A stretch of DNA of 64,000 bases from Formosa undariae (GTDB lineage: Bacteria > Bacteroidota > Bacteroidia > Flavobacteriales > Flavobacteriaceae). The first letter of the stretch is position 1. The number at the start of each line of letters is the position of its first letter. The notes beneath the pieces are model-generated. The model did no database searches, was not told the DNA's origin, and saw only the letters and a program-made list of their open reading frames with translations. Where the stretch lies: NCBI RefSeq assembly GCF_042427615.1, contig NZ_JBHMEZ010000003.1, forward strand, positions 620,001 to 684,000. Reading direction: 5' to 3'. The position numbers were made by a program, and so were the translations under genes. Positions 35,745-45,818 of this stretch are shown one piece after another.

Positions 35745-37502
35745 TTACCATCCTGGATTTTGCACCAAGTTTGTGTTAATTACCGTTTCATTTATTGGTA
35801 ATGGCCACAAGTAATTTTTAATACTGTATGGTCTATTACTTTTAGGATCGATAATTAAAGCCTTTACTGGCCCTACCCCTGAAGGATAATTATCATCGTA
35901 TCCATAAATTGCAGTTCCTGGATCAAAAAGTTCTGAATTTGTATCGTACTCTGTACCTTCAATAATGTATCCAACTATATCTTGATTAAGTAAATCTACT
36001 GCAGTATCCCAACGTCTAATATCATTCCAATGGTTATTATCTTCCATATATAACTCTACAGTTCTCTCTCTTCTAATCTCATCTAACATATCTAAATTAT
36101 TAGTATTTACTAATGCATTAGTTAGTGGAGCAATACCTGCTCTGTCTCTAAGAATGTTGATCGATAGATCTAAATCTCCATCTGATATTGAACCATCACG
36201 CTCATATAAAGCTTCTGCATAAGTTAATAATACTTCGGCATAACGTAAATGCGGATAGTTAAAAGCCTCTGTCCCTACAGTTCTGTATTTATTCCAAGTT
36301 ATAAATTTCCAGTTAGTTAAATTAGAGTTATTAACACTTGAAATAACAGGTATTGGACGAGATCCGTTTTCAACTACACTTCCTCCAAAATTACCCCACA
36401 TTCTATAATCTCTATTTATAAATTGAGTAGACTGTGTAGCATATCCCTGAAATTGAGATGATTTTGCTATTGGCAACCCATCTAGGGCTGAGTACATATC
36501 TAATGCAAGTTGAGAAGGTGCGTTTCTTCCTTCACTAATTTGAGTGAATTGACCACCACCCAATCTGTTTCCAGATTCATAGTCGAAAACACTTTGAATA
36601 ATAAATTCATTATTAGAAGATTTAGTATAACCTCCAGGGTTTGATTCTGCTCCTTCCAAGGTAAACAACCATTTGTAAGAATTATTCTCCATGCTTGGAT
36701 CACTATTTTTGTTCCAAATTGCATATTCGTTTCTGTCAATAACTGCTTTTGCCGTTGTAACAGCTTCAGCAATATAGGCAGCAGAATTAGCTCCTGATCC
36801 TGATCCTTCAAAATCTGTAGCAGTTCCTACATATTTCTCCCAAGTTCCTTCAAATAAAAGTACACGTGCTTTATAAGCTAATGCAGCAGTACTACTAATT
36901 TTACCTAAATCTACTCCAGTTGCTGTTTCAGGTAAATCTGCAATTGCTAAATCTAAATCATTAAGGATTTGTTGTATAACTTCATATCTACTATTTCTAG
37001 GAGCATAAAGAATCTCTGAATCAACATTTGTAACTTCAGTTACAATTGGTACACCTCCAAAACGTTTTAGTAATCTAAAATGTTGGTATGCTCTGAAAAA
37101 ATAAGCTGTAGCCACAGACTCACTTATATCAGCTTTCTCTCCGTAACCTTTTTCAACATACTCATCTGCCTTTTCAAGTAATACATTTATGGTTCTAATG
37201 TTAGAATATCCATTATTCCAATACACATCTGTATCTGTAGCCGTGTTAAGTCCCTGTCCGTAGTCTTGAAAATACCCATTCAACTCCGTTCCGAAATCTG
37301 TTATCATATCGAAACCATCACCACTTGTCGCTTGTGGAGAATGCAAACCTCTATAAAAGAAATTAGCAGCATCTATAAAATTTTGAGGTTCATCAAAATA
37401 AACCTGTTCTGTTACACTATCCAGATCATCCAAGTCTAGAAATTTATCCTCACAGCTTAGCAATACGCATACGGCTGAGAATAATATTATTATTTTTTTC
37501 AT
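35745..37502 (-). CDS. susD: SusD-like surface glycan-binding lipoprotein
   Basis: The 585-aa product starts at the ATG at 37502-37500, giving MKKIIILFSAVCVLLSC as lipoprotein signal (Cys17); the frame is open 39 bases further upstream. SusD hallmarks are CEDKFLDLDD after the signal, AYFFRAYQHFRLLKRFGGVPIVT in the TPR region, LRYAEVLLTYAEALYE, a RRERTVELYMEDNNHWNDIRRW block, and a WPLPINE ending. Anchored outside the outer membrane, it binds oligosaccharide and forms the lid of the SusC channel. It lies 44 bases after susC and ends at a strong terminator, so susC and susD form a two-gene operon. It is the only SusD in the window. Confidence 0.96.
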   Translation of the reverse strand: MKKIIILFSAVCVLLSCEDKFLDLDDLDSVTEQVYFDEPQNFIDAANFFYRGLHSPQATSGDGFDMITDFGTELNGYFQDYGQGLNTATDTDVYWNNGYSNIRTINVLLEKADEYVEKGYGEKADISESVATAYFFRAYQHFRLLKRFGGVPIVTEVTNVDSEILYAPRNSRYEVIQQILNDLDLAIADLPETATGVDLGKISSTAALAYKARVLLFEGTWEKYVGTATDFEGSGSGANSAAYIAEAVTTAKAVIDRNEYAIWNKNSDPSMENNSYKWLFTLEGAESNPGGYTKSSNNEFIIQSVFDYESGNRLGGGQFTQISEGRNAPSQLALDMYSALDGLPIAKSSQFQGYATQSTQFINRDYRMWGNFGGSVVENGSRPIPVISSVNNSNLTNWKFITWNKYRTVGTEAFNYPHLRYAEVLLTYAEALYERDGSISDGDLDLSINILRDRAGIAPLTNALVNTNNLDMLDEIRRERTVELYMEDNNHWNDIRRWDTAVDLLNQDIVGYIIEGTEYDTNSELFDPGTAIYGYDDNYPSGVGPVKALIIDPKSNRPYSIKNYLWPLPINETVINTNLVQNPGW

Positions 37503-37546
37503 CTGTATATTTTTTTCGTTATTAAATACTCGCGCTCTCATAGCTC

Positions 37547-40500
37547 TTAAAATGTTACATTTATACCTAATGCTAAAGTTCTTTGAAATGGATATATTTC
37601 TCTATTATCCGTTGCTAGAGTATTTCCTGATTCAGGATCGAAACCATCAACCAAAGATGTGAATTCAAATAAATCATTTCCTGAAAGATAGAAACGGATT
37701 TTATCCATTTTTAATTTATCTAGAACTGTTCTTGGTAACGTATACCCTATAACTATAGTTTTAAGACGTATATATTTATTATTTTGTACGAAAAAGTCGT
37801 TGTTTGCCCAGTTCCAAGTTGCTAAATTTCTTTGAGATGATAATCTTGGATAATCTGCCCCCGTGTTTTCTGGAGTCCACATTTTCCCATTGTAAGCAGT
37901 CGTTTGATTAGACCATGGTTGTGAAAATGGAAATGCGGTAACTTCTCCTCTAATTACATTTTGTTCTAATTGACCTTGAAAAAGTGCATTAAAATCGAAA
38001 CCTTTATATTTAGCTCCTAAGTTGATACCAAAAACGTAATGTGATTGAGCATCTCCTATATATTTAACATCTCCTTGACCTTTATCTTGATCAGAATTTT
38101 GATCGTTTAATACACCATTCCCATCTAAATCTACTTTTCTAACATCTCCAACACGTAATGAGGAAGATCCTGTAGGAATTTCAGTTCCTGCACCTGAATA
38201 TTGTGCAGTATAAGCATCTACTTCTGCTTGAGTTTGGAAAAAACCATCTGTTTCCCAAACAAAATAAGAATCTAATGGATACCCTTCAACTGTTGAACGT
38301 ACTCCTGCTTGTATAGAGTTTCCTCCTTCTAAATTAACTAACGTATTGTTAGTATCACTCATGTTAACTCCAATATTGTAAGAAAATTCTCCTTTAGTTT
38401 CTCTCCAACTTAATGCTGCTTCCCAACCTGTAGTCTCTAATGTTCCACTATTAGTTTTAGGAGCAGTAGCACCTAAAACTTCTGGATATTGTACATTAAC
38501 AAGCATACCATTGTTTACTTTTTCGTATAAGTCCAAAGATCCAGATAATTTGTTGTTAAAGAATCCTAAATCGATCCCTACGTTTTTCATTACCACTTCT
38601 TCCCAAGTACGCGTTGTTGTGGTTAATCCGTTAATATAAGCTGTTGGGCTTATTGTTCCACCTGTACCAAAAAGATCCGTACCAAATCCGATTGTTGACA
38701 CATAATCATAAGGTCCAATACCTACTTGATTCCCACTAGTACCATAACTTCCTCTAAGCTTTAAATTACTTAATGCATCAAAGTCTTCTAAAAATGCTTC
38801 TTTATGCATATTCCAACCTATAGAAACATTTCCATAGTTATTAAATTTAAAGCCTTCAGCAAATCTTGAAGATCCATCACGTCTACCTACTAATTCTAAT
38901 AAGTATTTCCCTTTATAGTCATAATTAATTCTTGATAAGTAAGAATATAAACCATATTGAGTTTGACCTCCTTCACTTTCTTGTACTCCTGTCCCCACAT
39001 TAATATCGTATACACCTTCATCTACAAGACCGAACTTTCTTCCTTCAAGCGCTTTATACAAGTACTTTTCTGCTGTTAAGCCGACCATAGCTTTAAAGTT
39101 ATGGTTACCTAAACTTTTCTCGTAGTTTAAGAATCCTCCATAAGTTTGATATGTTGCTGTAGTTGATATTGTTTCTATGTTTGGATTTGGATTTAATGCA
39201 TTAGCATATTCTCCATTCCAGTTATAGGTAGGTACATTTAAACTCGTATTATCTTGTCTTTCATTAACATTGTTATACGTTGCAGTTGCATTAGCACTGA
39301 ATCCAGCACCTATGTCATAATTAAGATTCAAGGTAAGTCTACCAATAATTTCATCCTTATTTTCTCTACCTCCATCTGTAGTACCTGCAATAGAGTTGTT
39401 ATTACCAACACCAAAGTTAGCATACCACTGACCTAAATCGTTTTTTGCTGGAAAAACTGGTGGATCTTGAGCTAACATTGCGCGTCCGAATGATGTTGAA
39501 GGACTAGATGATTCGTTTTTTTGCAAAGACACATTCGCAGCTAAGTTTAACTTTTCGGTAATGTTAAAATCTGTATTTAATCTTACTGAGTACTGCTTAA
39601 TTCCATCGTATGCTGTTTTTAAGGCTCCTTGAGATTCTGAATGACCAAAAGATAATCTATATCTTGCTTGTTCTGAACTTCCAGATAAACTTAAGTTTTG
39701 TTGATTTCCAAAGTTAGTTCCGAAAAGTTCTTCATAACGATCTGCATTTCCTAAATACATTAATCCATTGTATCCCCAGCCAGCAGGTACAGTTTGAAAC
39801 CAACCTTCTTGACCAGCTGCAATACCCTCTACTGTTTCTTTACCCCAGTTCCAGTAATTAGGAGTGGTATCTTGCTCAGCAGCATCTAAATAAATTTGTC
39901 CATATTCTTGATAATTAGTAACAGGTGGTCTCTGACCTAGAATGTTAACTCTAAGCATAGAGCTAAATTCAACCTTCATCTGGCCTTTACCTTTTTTAGT
40001 AGTTACTAAAATCACACCATTTGCTGCTCTTGAACCATAAATAGAAGCTGCACCATCTTTAAGTACACTAATAGATTCTATATCGTCAGGATTCATTTGA
40101 AAGAATTCATTGTCATCAAATACCGGAGCACCATCCATTACGATTAATGGACTTCCTCCATTTACAGAAGTAGCCCCCCTAATGGTTAAATTAACACCCT
40201 CGTTACCTGGTCTTGAAGACGATCTAGAAACTGTTAATCCAGGCGTTTCTCCCTGTAAAGATAGAGCAACGTTAGATACGGCACGATCTTCAAATACTTC
40301 TGAAGTAACCTGATCAATAGAACCTGTTAAAGACTCTTTTGTTGCTGTACCATAACCTACAACAATAACCTCATCTAAGGCACTTAAATTAGATTCTAAA
40401 ACAATATTAAGTTTTGTTTTACCATCTACAGTTACCTCTTTTGTTGTATATCCCATGTAACTAAACACAAGAACAGAATTAGCAGAAGGTACATCGATAG

Positions 40501-40762
40501 TATAATTACCATCGAAATCTGTTACTGTTCCTTTTCCCGCAACTCCTTTTAAAAGAATATTTACACCAGGTAATGGCATCGTGTCATCTGCAGATGTTAC
40601 CGTACCTGTTATTGTTAAATTTTGTTCACTAACACTATTTGAGTTAGCCGATCTATCCTTATCATCTGCAGCATACATACCGCTATATGATAAGCATAAC
40701 AATAAAGCCATAAACAACACTGGCTTTATCGAAGACTTTTTTAAATTATTATTCTGATACAT
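37547..40762 (-). CDS. susC: SusC-like TonB-dependent oligosaccharide transporter
   Basis: The 1071-aa product has a signal peptide ending at MYAA. Next is a carboxypeptidase-regulatory-like beta domain (about 48-128, ITGTVTSADDTMPLPGVNILLKG), the TonB-box region LDEVIVVGYGT (about 129-139), the plug (about 140-260, VMDGAPVFDDNEFFQMNPDDIESISVLKDG region) and the 22-stranded barrel. It ends in the aromatic strand LALGINVTF. It imports oligosaccharides across the outer membrane with its SusD partner. Length and order are normal for the family, and no frameshift is seen. It is preceded by operator site f and an unusually long upstream region. This pair defines the locus as a PUL. Confidence 0.97.
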   Translation of the reverse strand: MYQNNNLKKSSIKPVLFMALLLCLSYSGMYAADDKDRSANSNSVSEQNLTITGTVTSADDTMPLPGVNILLKGVAGKGTVTDFDGNYTIDVPSANSVLVFSYMGYTTKEVTVDGKTKLNIVLESNLSALDEVIVVGYGTATKESLTGSIDQVTSEVFEDRAVSNVALSLQGETPGLTVSRSSSRPGNEGVNLTIRGATSVNGGSPLIVMDGAPVFDDNEFFQMNPDDIESISVLKDGAASIYGSRAANGVILVTTKKGKGQMKVEFSSMLRVNILGQRPPVTNYQEYGQIYLDAAEQDTTPNYWNWGKETVEGIAAGQEGWFQTVPAGWGYNGLMYLGNADRYEELFGTNFGNQQNLSLSGSSEQARYRLSFGHSESQGALKTAYDGIKQYSVRLNTDFNITEKLNLAANVSLQKNESSSPSTSFGRAMLAQDPPVFPAKNDLGQWYANFGVGNNNSIAGTTDGGRENKDEIIGRLTLNLNYDIGAGFSANATATYNNVNERQDNTSLNVPTYNWNGEYANALNPNPNIETISTTATYQTYGGFLNYEKSLGNHNFKAMVGLTAEKYLYKALEGRKFGLVDEGVYDINVGTGVQESEGGQTQYGLYSYLSRINYDYKGKYLLELVGRRDGSSRFAEGFKFNNYGNVSIGWNMHKEAFLEDFDALSNLKLRGSYGTSGNQVGIGPYDYVSTIGFGTDLFGTGGTISPTAYINGLTTTTRTWEEVVMKNVGIDLGFFNNKLSGSLDLYEKVNNGMLVNVQYPEVLGATAPKTNSGTLETTGWEAALSWRETKGEFSYNIGVNMSDTNNTLVNLEGGNSIQAGVRSTVEGYPLDSYFVWETDGFFQTQAEVDAYTAQYSGAGTEIPTGSSSLRVGDVRKVDLDGNGVLNDQNSDQDKGQGDVKYIGDAQSHYVFGINLGAKYKGFDFNALFQGQLEQNVIRGEVTAFPFSQPWSNQTTAYNGKMWTPENTGADYPRLSSQRNLATWNWANNDFFVQNNKYIRLKTIVIGYTLPRTVLDKLKMDKIRFYLSGNDLFEFTSLVDGFDPESGNTLATDNREIYPFQRTLALGINVTF

Positions 40763-40941
40763 AAAATACTTTTTTCGTTATACTATTTAATTGATTGTTA
40801 AAGTTTAGACCAAATTTTAATGCATACAATTTGTGTCTAATAGATAAACTCTTAAAATGGTTTGGTTTGTTTTTAGTAATTTTTTTCTGGTCATAATTAG
40901 CGTGTTTAAATTAATATTGTTTGTTAGAAGATAATTAAAAT

Positions 40942-40992
40942 GGCATTAACATTTTATTATGCTTTTGTGTTAACAATTTTATAAATAATGCC
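40942..40992 (-). other. Leader hairpin between operator f and SusC
   Basis: The arms GGCATTA (40942-40948) and TAATGCC (40986-40992) enclose an inner pairing of TTAACA and TGTTAA. It begins 10 bases downstream of operator site f and about 180 bases before the SusC start. Confidence 0.4.
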
Positions 40993-41002
40993 TCATATCT
41001 TC

Positions 41003-41034
41003 TCTAAAACATGATTCTATATCACTAAATTATG
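41003..41034 (-). promoter_or_regulatory. PUL operator site f (21-bp direct repeat)
   Basis: Minus-strand halves CATAATTTAGT and CATGTTTTAGA with spacer GATATAGAAT (21-bp period). It lies 240 bases upstream of susC. Confidence 0.7.
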
Positions 41035-41801
41035 GTCCATTTTCACGTCTGAGCCCTTATAAATAGGGGAATTCAATCGAAATAGTGATATTGAACTATA
41101 ATTTCATGATTTTTTCATAAAAAGACAAATTTAACATTCTATTAATAACAATATCATAATTGTGATTATGATTTTTAACTTAAATTAATCAATTTTATGA
41201 ATTGTAATCTTAAAAAATAATGAATACAGATTAATTCCTTTTACAGCGCCTACATTTTATAAAAAAGGCGTAAAATTGAAATCGTTTAGTAAAAAATGAA
41301 TGGATATTTTACAGATTTCCACCATAAAACACTAGTAACAAGTACGTTTAAAACAACGTAACACAAATTTCAAGGTCATTGTATTTTTTAAGCGCGTATT
41401 CAGTTAATAAAATAGTATTATAAATATGCCATAGTTTATCTAACATGCAACGATAAACAAGAATAAGCGTTTAATAGAACTAGAATTAAGTGGAGTAATT
41501 ACAGTAAAATTTTACTAGAATTAGAATTATGCATACAAGTTGTGTCAATAAACATCTTCGTAATTACACACTTTTTTACAGCACTTTAGACCACCAAACA
41601 GCACATAAAGCCCCATTCCTACTCGAATCTTCAAAACATACGCATTCTATAGTTATACACAGTAGTATAGATTTAGTGATACCCACCAATAACAAACGCC
41701 TTATCATATCTTGAAAAGGAGTTTACTTACGTATACGATAATGATAATTATAGTCTAAATCTAAATAATAGCTTTAAATTTCTAAAAAGTATAAACAAAA
41801 A
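41035..41801. other. Long non-coding stretch upstream of the susC operator
   Basis: No recognisable gene is present. A 61-codon plus-strand frame (41529-41714) and a short minus-strand frame look accidental. One isolated half-site CATAGTTTATC occurs in the opposite orientation at 41430-41440. A small regulatory RNA cannot be excluded by eye. Confidence 0.45.
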
Positions 41802-41833
41802 AAACCCTTTTAGAATGTCTCCTAAAAGGGTTT
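41802..41833 (-). terminator. Intrinsic terminator after GH88
   Basis: A 12-bp stem AAACCCTTTTAG/CTAAAAGGGTTT with an 8-base loop runs into TTTTTTTGTTT on the minus strand. It lies 58 bases beyond the GH88 stop. Confidence 0.92.
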
Positions 41834-41890
41834 AACCAAATGAAATTAAATCACTTATATGTCTCGTGATCTAAAAAAAAACAAACTAAA

Positions 41891-43126
41891 CTAATTTTGT
41901 ACTATTCTATCTTCAATTTTCTTTAAGCGTAATAAAGCTTCCATAAAATAGTAATCTGAATAAATTATTGGGACATCAATTTCTGAATTGTGAGGTAAAT
42001 GTCCTGTAGAATGTAGTAAAAGAGATTCATTAGTATCTCCACTCATATAAGCGTCAGAGCCTAATAAAGTGATTAATTTCTTTCCTGCATTAAAATATTT
42101 TTCTTTTAAAACTGGGTCTGTTAATTGCTCAGACAATTCTAACATTCCACATGCTACAACACCTGCGGCAGAAGCATCTTTAGGTGCATCCGGAATTTTC
42201 GGATCATCGAAATCCCAGTAAGGCATACCATCTTCTGGTAAACGCTCTATAAAATGATCTGCTAATTTTTGTGATGTAGTTAAAAATTCTTCGTTACCAG
42301 TTTCTCTGTAAGACATTGCAAACCCGTAGATTCCCCAACCTTGACCTCTAGCCCACATAGACTCGTCTGCATATCCTTGGTGCGTTGCTCCTTTTATGAA
42401 TTCACCTGTTTTTTCATCGAATGAAATCACATGATAGATTGAATAATCTGGACGCACTAAATATTTCATAGACACCTCTGCATGACTATTAGCTATATCG
42501 TATAAACTCTTATCTCCTCCATTTTTAGCAGCCCAAAACAACAGCTCTAAATTCATCATGTTATCGATAATCGTATTGTACTGAAACTTATGTTTCATAC
42601 CTGGCCAAGATAAAATAGTTCCTACTTTAGGATTGTAAAGTGTCGCTAAGGTATCTGCAGCAGCTAATAAAATCGTTTTATACTCTTCGTTACCTGTTAA
42701 TCTGTAACCATTTCCATAACTACAGTATACCATAAATCCGATATCATGATTCTCTGCAGGCGTATATGCTATTGTTTTAAGTGGCGCTGTAAATTTTTCT
42801 GCTCCAGCTAAAATTTCTGGATCTTTAGAATATTCATAAGCATACCACAGGGTACCAGGCCAAAAGCCAGAACACCAATCTTTAACACCTACTAAATTCC
42901 AGTCTTTGTTTCCTTTAGTTATATTTCTAGGAAAGCTATCTGCACTTTTTAAGTTTTGTAGGGTCGTTTTAATTTTTACAACACTTTTATCAAGTATTAC
43001 ATCTTCGTTGGTTTTTGATGCTACCGCTACAACCTCTTCACTTTTCGCTTTTTTATCTGCTTTATTATTGCAAGACAACAGAAGTGCCATGCAAAAAACA
43101 GCCGTAGTAAGTTTAAAAATCTTCAT
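41891..43126 (-). CDS. GH88 unsaturated glucuronyl hydrolase, lipoprotein
   Basis: The 411-aa product starts at the ATG at 43126-43124, so that MKIFKLTTAVFCMALLLSC is a lipoprotein signal (Cys19); the frame is open 48 bases further. It is an (alpha/alpha)6 barrel of unsaturated uronyl hydrolases. Motifs are WCSGFWPGTLWYAYE, ENHDIGFMVYCSYGNGYR with Asp about 128, YNTIIDNMMNLELLFWAA with Asp about 188, and GYADESMWARGQGWGIYGFAMSY. The two Asp correspond to the essential pair of characterised GH88 enzymes. It hydrolyses the 4,5-unsaturated uronic acid left by lyases, supporting a lyase-based backbone attack. It is transcribed alone between its own operator (site g) and terminator. Confidence 0.93.
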   Translation of the reverse strand: MKIFKLTTAVFCMALLLSCNNKADKKAKSEEVVAVASKTNEDVILDKSVVKIKTTLQNLKSADSFPRNITKGNKDWNLVGVKDWCSGFWPGTLWYAYEYSKDPEILAGAEKFTAPLKTIAYTPAENHDIGFMVYCSYGNGYRLTGNEEYKTILLAAADTLATLYNPKVGTILSWPGMKHKFQYNTIIDNMMNLELLFWAAKNGGDKSLYDIANSHAEVSMKYLVRPDYSIYHVISFDEKTGEFIKGATHQGYADESMWARGQGWGIYGFAMSYRETGNEEFLTTSQKLADHFIERLPEDGMPYWDFDDPKIPDAPKDASAAGVVACGMLELSEQLTDPVLKEKYFNAGKKLITLLGSDAYMSGDTNESLLLHSTGHLPHNSEIDVPIIYSDYYFMEALLRLKKIEDRIVQN

Positions 43127-43192
43127 ATTCCTTATTCTTTTATTGAATTTTATATCGTTTAAATTGTTTCTCAAATTTTGTTATAATCTACT

Positions 43193-43219
43193 ATGCAATA
43201 ATAAAACCCCACGTTGCAT
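43193..43219 (-). other. Leader hairpin beside operator g
   Basis: The arms ATGCAA (43193-43198) and TTGCAT (43214-43219) lie 6 bases from operator g on its downstream side. The stem is short, so confidence is limited. Confidence 0.3.
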
Positions 43220-43224
43220 TAATG

Positions 43225-43256
43225 TATAAACTATGAATCAATTTTGATAAATTATT
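43225..43256 (-). promoter_or_regulatory. PUL operator site g (21-bp direct repeat)
   Basis: Minus-strand halves AATAATTTATC and CATAGTTTATA with spacer AAAATTGATT (21-bp period). It lies 98 bases upstream of the chosen GH88 start. Confidence 0.65.
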
Positions 43257-43521
43257 ACCCTTTTAACCCCATAAACCTCAGTATTTAGAGGTATTGCGTG
43301 TATTAACAACATTTAATTCATTTATTTTTAAAAACACACTGCTTTTGTTCTCTGAGTAATTTAAAATTTAGATGATTATTTTTACGATAAGTCTCCTGTC
43401 TTTAATCCGGAACAATTAATTTTTACATTGAATTTGAAATATTAAATTACAGACGTATTGCTTTTAAATAACTTAATCTGTTTTACATTTTAGCGTAATA
43501 AACAGCTTTTTTCTAAGACAT
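43257..43521. other. Intergenic region between operator g and the next terminator
   Basis: AT-rich sequence; I see no gene, RNA or repeat here. Confidence 0.5.
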
Positions 43522-43558
43522 AAAAAAAGGGTTGAAACCTAGATTTCAACCCTTTTTT
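43522..43558 (-). terminator. Intrinsic terminator after the cytochrome c gene
   Basis: A perfect stem AAAAAAGGGTTGAAA/TTTCAACCCTTTTTT with a 6-base loop lies 17 bases after the stop codon. The A/T flanks make it work in either direction. Confidence 0.92.
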
Positions 43559-43574
43559 AAAATATAATATTTTA

Positions 43575-45818
43575 CTATTTTTTTTCGTTCTCCAATTCTT
43601 CTAACGTCCAATAGTCTTCTCTATCTTCTGAATTATTTCTCGCGTTACGAACTACTTTTTTATGCACACCACCAACATCATTCATTGCTCTAGCATAAGA
43701 TAATACATCGGCAATCCACTGGTCGTCATTCGCATTTAATGGCATCATAATACCATATTCCACACCATCTACAGGCCCTATAAGTCCGTTTAACAAAATC
43801 TTACTTAGTAAATCGGTATCGTCTCCCATAACTCTAGGACTACCAATTAAAGACGGTGCAACAAGCGATCCATCTTCCATAGCTTCACCTTTTAAATTAG
43901 AACCATGACAGGTAACACAAAGTTGATTATAAGAATCGTATCCTCTTAATATACTTTTCTTATCGCCTAAACCTCTTCTACTTATTCGCTGTTTTAACTG
44001 CTCTAGTTTAGAATCGTCTTTCTTTAAACTCTCGGTTACGCCATGAGTAATAATTTCATTATCCTGAGAACGTTCTCCAATGGCTTGAAGTAAGGCCGTT
44101 GCTTTTTCGTCTTTACTATATCGCAAACTTAAAGCCACTTGGTTTACGACCTCTATAGACGAGTCTGTAGAAAGTGTCTCTAAATCATTTAGAATATCTG
44201 TATCTCCCGATCTTAAGAAATTCTCACTTAATCTGATTGCTGTAAGACGTACACGAGGATCTTCATCCTTGAATTTTTGCTGAATAATATCTTTATCAAC
44301 GACGCCCAAACCTTCTAAAGTCCAAAGTGCATGCACACGCTGAATCCCTAAATCTTTATCTGTTCCAAATACATTATCCCAAATTGATGCATTATCTATT
44401 ACGACCTCTTTTAATTCTGAAACAACAGAAGCATCATCTTTTAGAATAATTAATTTTTGAGCCGTATCGCGATACCATCCATTCGGATGTCCTAAAAACG
44501 GCACTAATTCTGAAGCCGTTTTACTCAATAATTCAGGTTTAACGTCTGGCTTAATATCTTCATGAACAATTCTATAAATTCTTCCTTTTCCTATGTTTTT
44601 ATCTAATTCTTTACGGATAATCACTGGACGTAAAGAACTTCCTTTTCTTGTCCAATTACTTTCCTGAATAATTCCACGATACATATCTACAATATATAAT
44701 GCACCATCTGGACCTGTTTTGGCTTGTGTTGGTCTAAAGTTTAAATCTGTAGACGCCATAAATTCAGCCTCGTCGTAAGCGTTATACAACACTTTTTTAC
44801 CATTCTCAACTTTTACTTTAGCTCTACGAATAAGTCTACCTACGGGTTCTGGAATAAATAAATCGCCATACGTAGAAGGTGGTAATTTATGTCCTCTAAA
44901 AATCTCTTGTCCGGCAACGCCTGTAAAATGATTTAAAGTATTGTCTGGACGTAAACGTTTTGGTCCTCCTTGTACATCTGGAGTTCCAACAACTGGCCAA
45001 GGTTCCATAAACCCTTCAGACAATCTTCCTTTTGGATTATAATCGCCATAAACCGCTGGTTGCTGAAATCCGTATGCAGGATTTTCACTTCCTGCTGAAG
45101 AATAATACATATTCCCCATATCGTCCTGAGTTAATCCCCATTGTCCGCTAGGCATATTGTCTAGAGAATCTACAACCACTTTCCCTTTAGTAAACTTAAA
45201 TCGAATTGGGTTATACGTTGTATAAACCCAGTTATCTAAATTCCAAATTAAACCACTTTGTTGGTGCTCTAAATTTCCTCCTCTACGATCTGGATTGTAA
45301 TACACACGCTCCTTAGTATCGGCTACCCCATCATTATCTGTATCTTTGTAACTCCATAAATCGTATGAATACGTTTCATTAACAATCAATTCATTTTCAA
45401 GAGGTAGTATCATTCTTGGTAACATCAAGCTATCGATAAACACCGTGCTTTTGTCCATTTTCCCATCGCCATCTGTATCTGTAAGTAATTTAATTCTACT
45501 CACGGGCACATTCGTTCCTGTACCATCAACATCCTGCATGTAGGTATTCATTTCGGCAACATACATACGGCCATCGCCATCCCACGCCATTGTAATTGGC
45601 TCATCAACCATAGGCTCGCTGGCCACAAGTTCAACCTTATACCCTTCTGGTAAATAGAAGGTTTTCATACTTTCTTCTGGCGATAAAAACGCAGAAGACG
45701 CCTCTCTTATAATTTCAGGTTTTTCATAAATTCTATCAACGTACTCCTTCTTCTCCTCTTTACAGCTGGAAAGCAGAAAAACTATTAATAAAACAGGCAA
45801 CATGTTTTTAATCATCAT
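43575..45818 (-). CDS. PVC-type heme-binding propeller dehydrogenase-like lipoprotein
   Basis: The 747-aa product has a lipoprotein signal (IVFLLSSC, Cys19). Residues about 50-420 form a sugar-dehydrogenase-type beta-propeller (LPEGYKVELVASEPMVDEP, DGDGRMYVAEM, RPTQAKTGPDGALYIVDMYRG). Residues about 430-600 are HEAT-like helices. Residues about 625-725 are a cytochrome c domain with CVTCH at 634-638 and a distal MMPLNAND Met. The order is that of the membrane-bound dehydrogenase family common in Planctomycetes and marine Bacteroidetes. It probably oxidises a sugar or sugar alcohol and passes electrons to c-type carriers; the substrate is unknown. It is transcribed alone. Together with two DUF1080 genes it raises the possibility of an oxidative glycoside pathway. 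Confidence 0.87.
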   Translation of the reverse strand: MMIKNMLPVLLIVFLLSSCKEEKKEYVDRIYEKPEIIREASSAFLSPEESMKTFYLPEGYKVELVASEPMVDEPITMAWDGDGRMYVAEMNTYMQDVDGTGTNVPVSRIKLLTDTDGDGKMDKSTVFIDSLMLPRMILPLENELIVNETYSYDLWSYKDTDNDGVADTKERVYYNPDRRGGNLEHQQSGLIWNLDNWVYTTYNPIRFKFTKGKVVVDSLDNMPSGQWGLTQDDMGNMYYSSAGSENPAYGFQQPAVYGDYNPKGRLSEGFMEPWPVVGTPDVQGGPKRLRPDNTLNHFTGVAGQEIFRGHKLPPSTYGDLFIPEPVGRLIRRAKVKVENGKKVLYNAYDEAEFMASTDLNFRPTQAKTGPDGALYIVDMYRGIIQESNWTRKGSSLRPVIIRKELDKNIGKGRIYRIVHEDIKPDVKPELLSKTASELVPFLGHPNGWYRDTAQKLIILKDDASVVSELKEVVIDNASIWDNVFGTDKDLGIQRVHALWTLEGLGVVDKDIIQQKFKDEDPRVRLTAIRLSENFLRSGDTDILNDLETLSTDSSIEVVNQVALSLRYSKDEKATALLQAIGERSQDNEIITHGVTESLKKDDSKLEQLKQRISRRGLGDKKSILRGYDSYNQLCVTCHGSNLKGEAMEDGSLVAPSLIGSPRVMGDDTDLLSKILLNGLIGPVDGVEYGIMMPLNANDDQWIADVLSYARAMNDVGGVHKKVVRNARNNSEDREDYWTLEELENEKK

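Noticed and set aside
36500..36811. A 103-codon minus-strand frame within SusD
   Set aside because: It is an alternative frame of a strongly supported SusD gene with low-complexity composition.
41529..41714. A 61-codon plus-strand frame downstream of a reversed operator half-site
   Set aside because: No recognisable motif, no plausible ribosome-binding context, and it is the only candidate on the plus strand in a non-coding region; likely chance.
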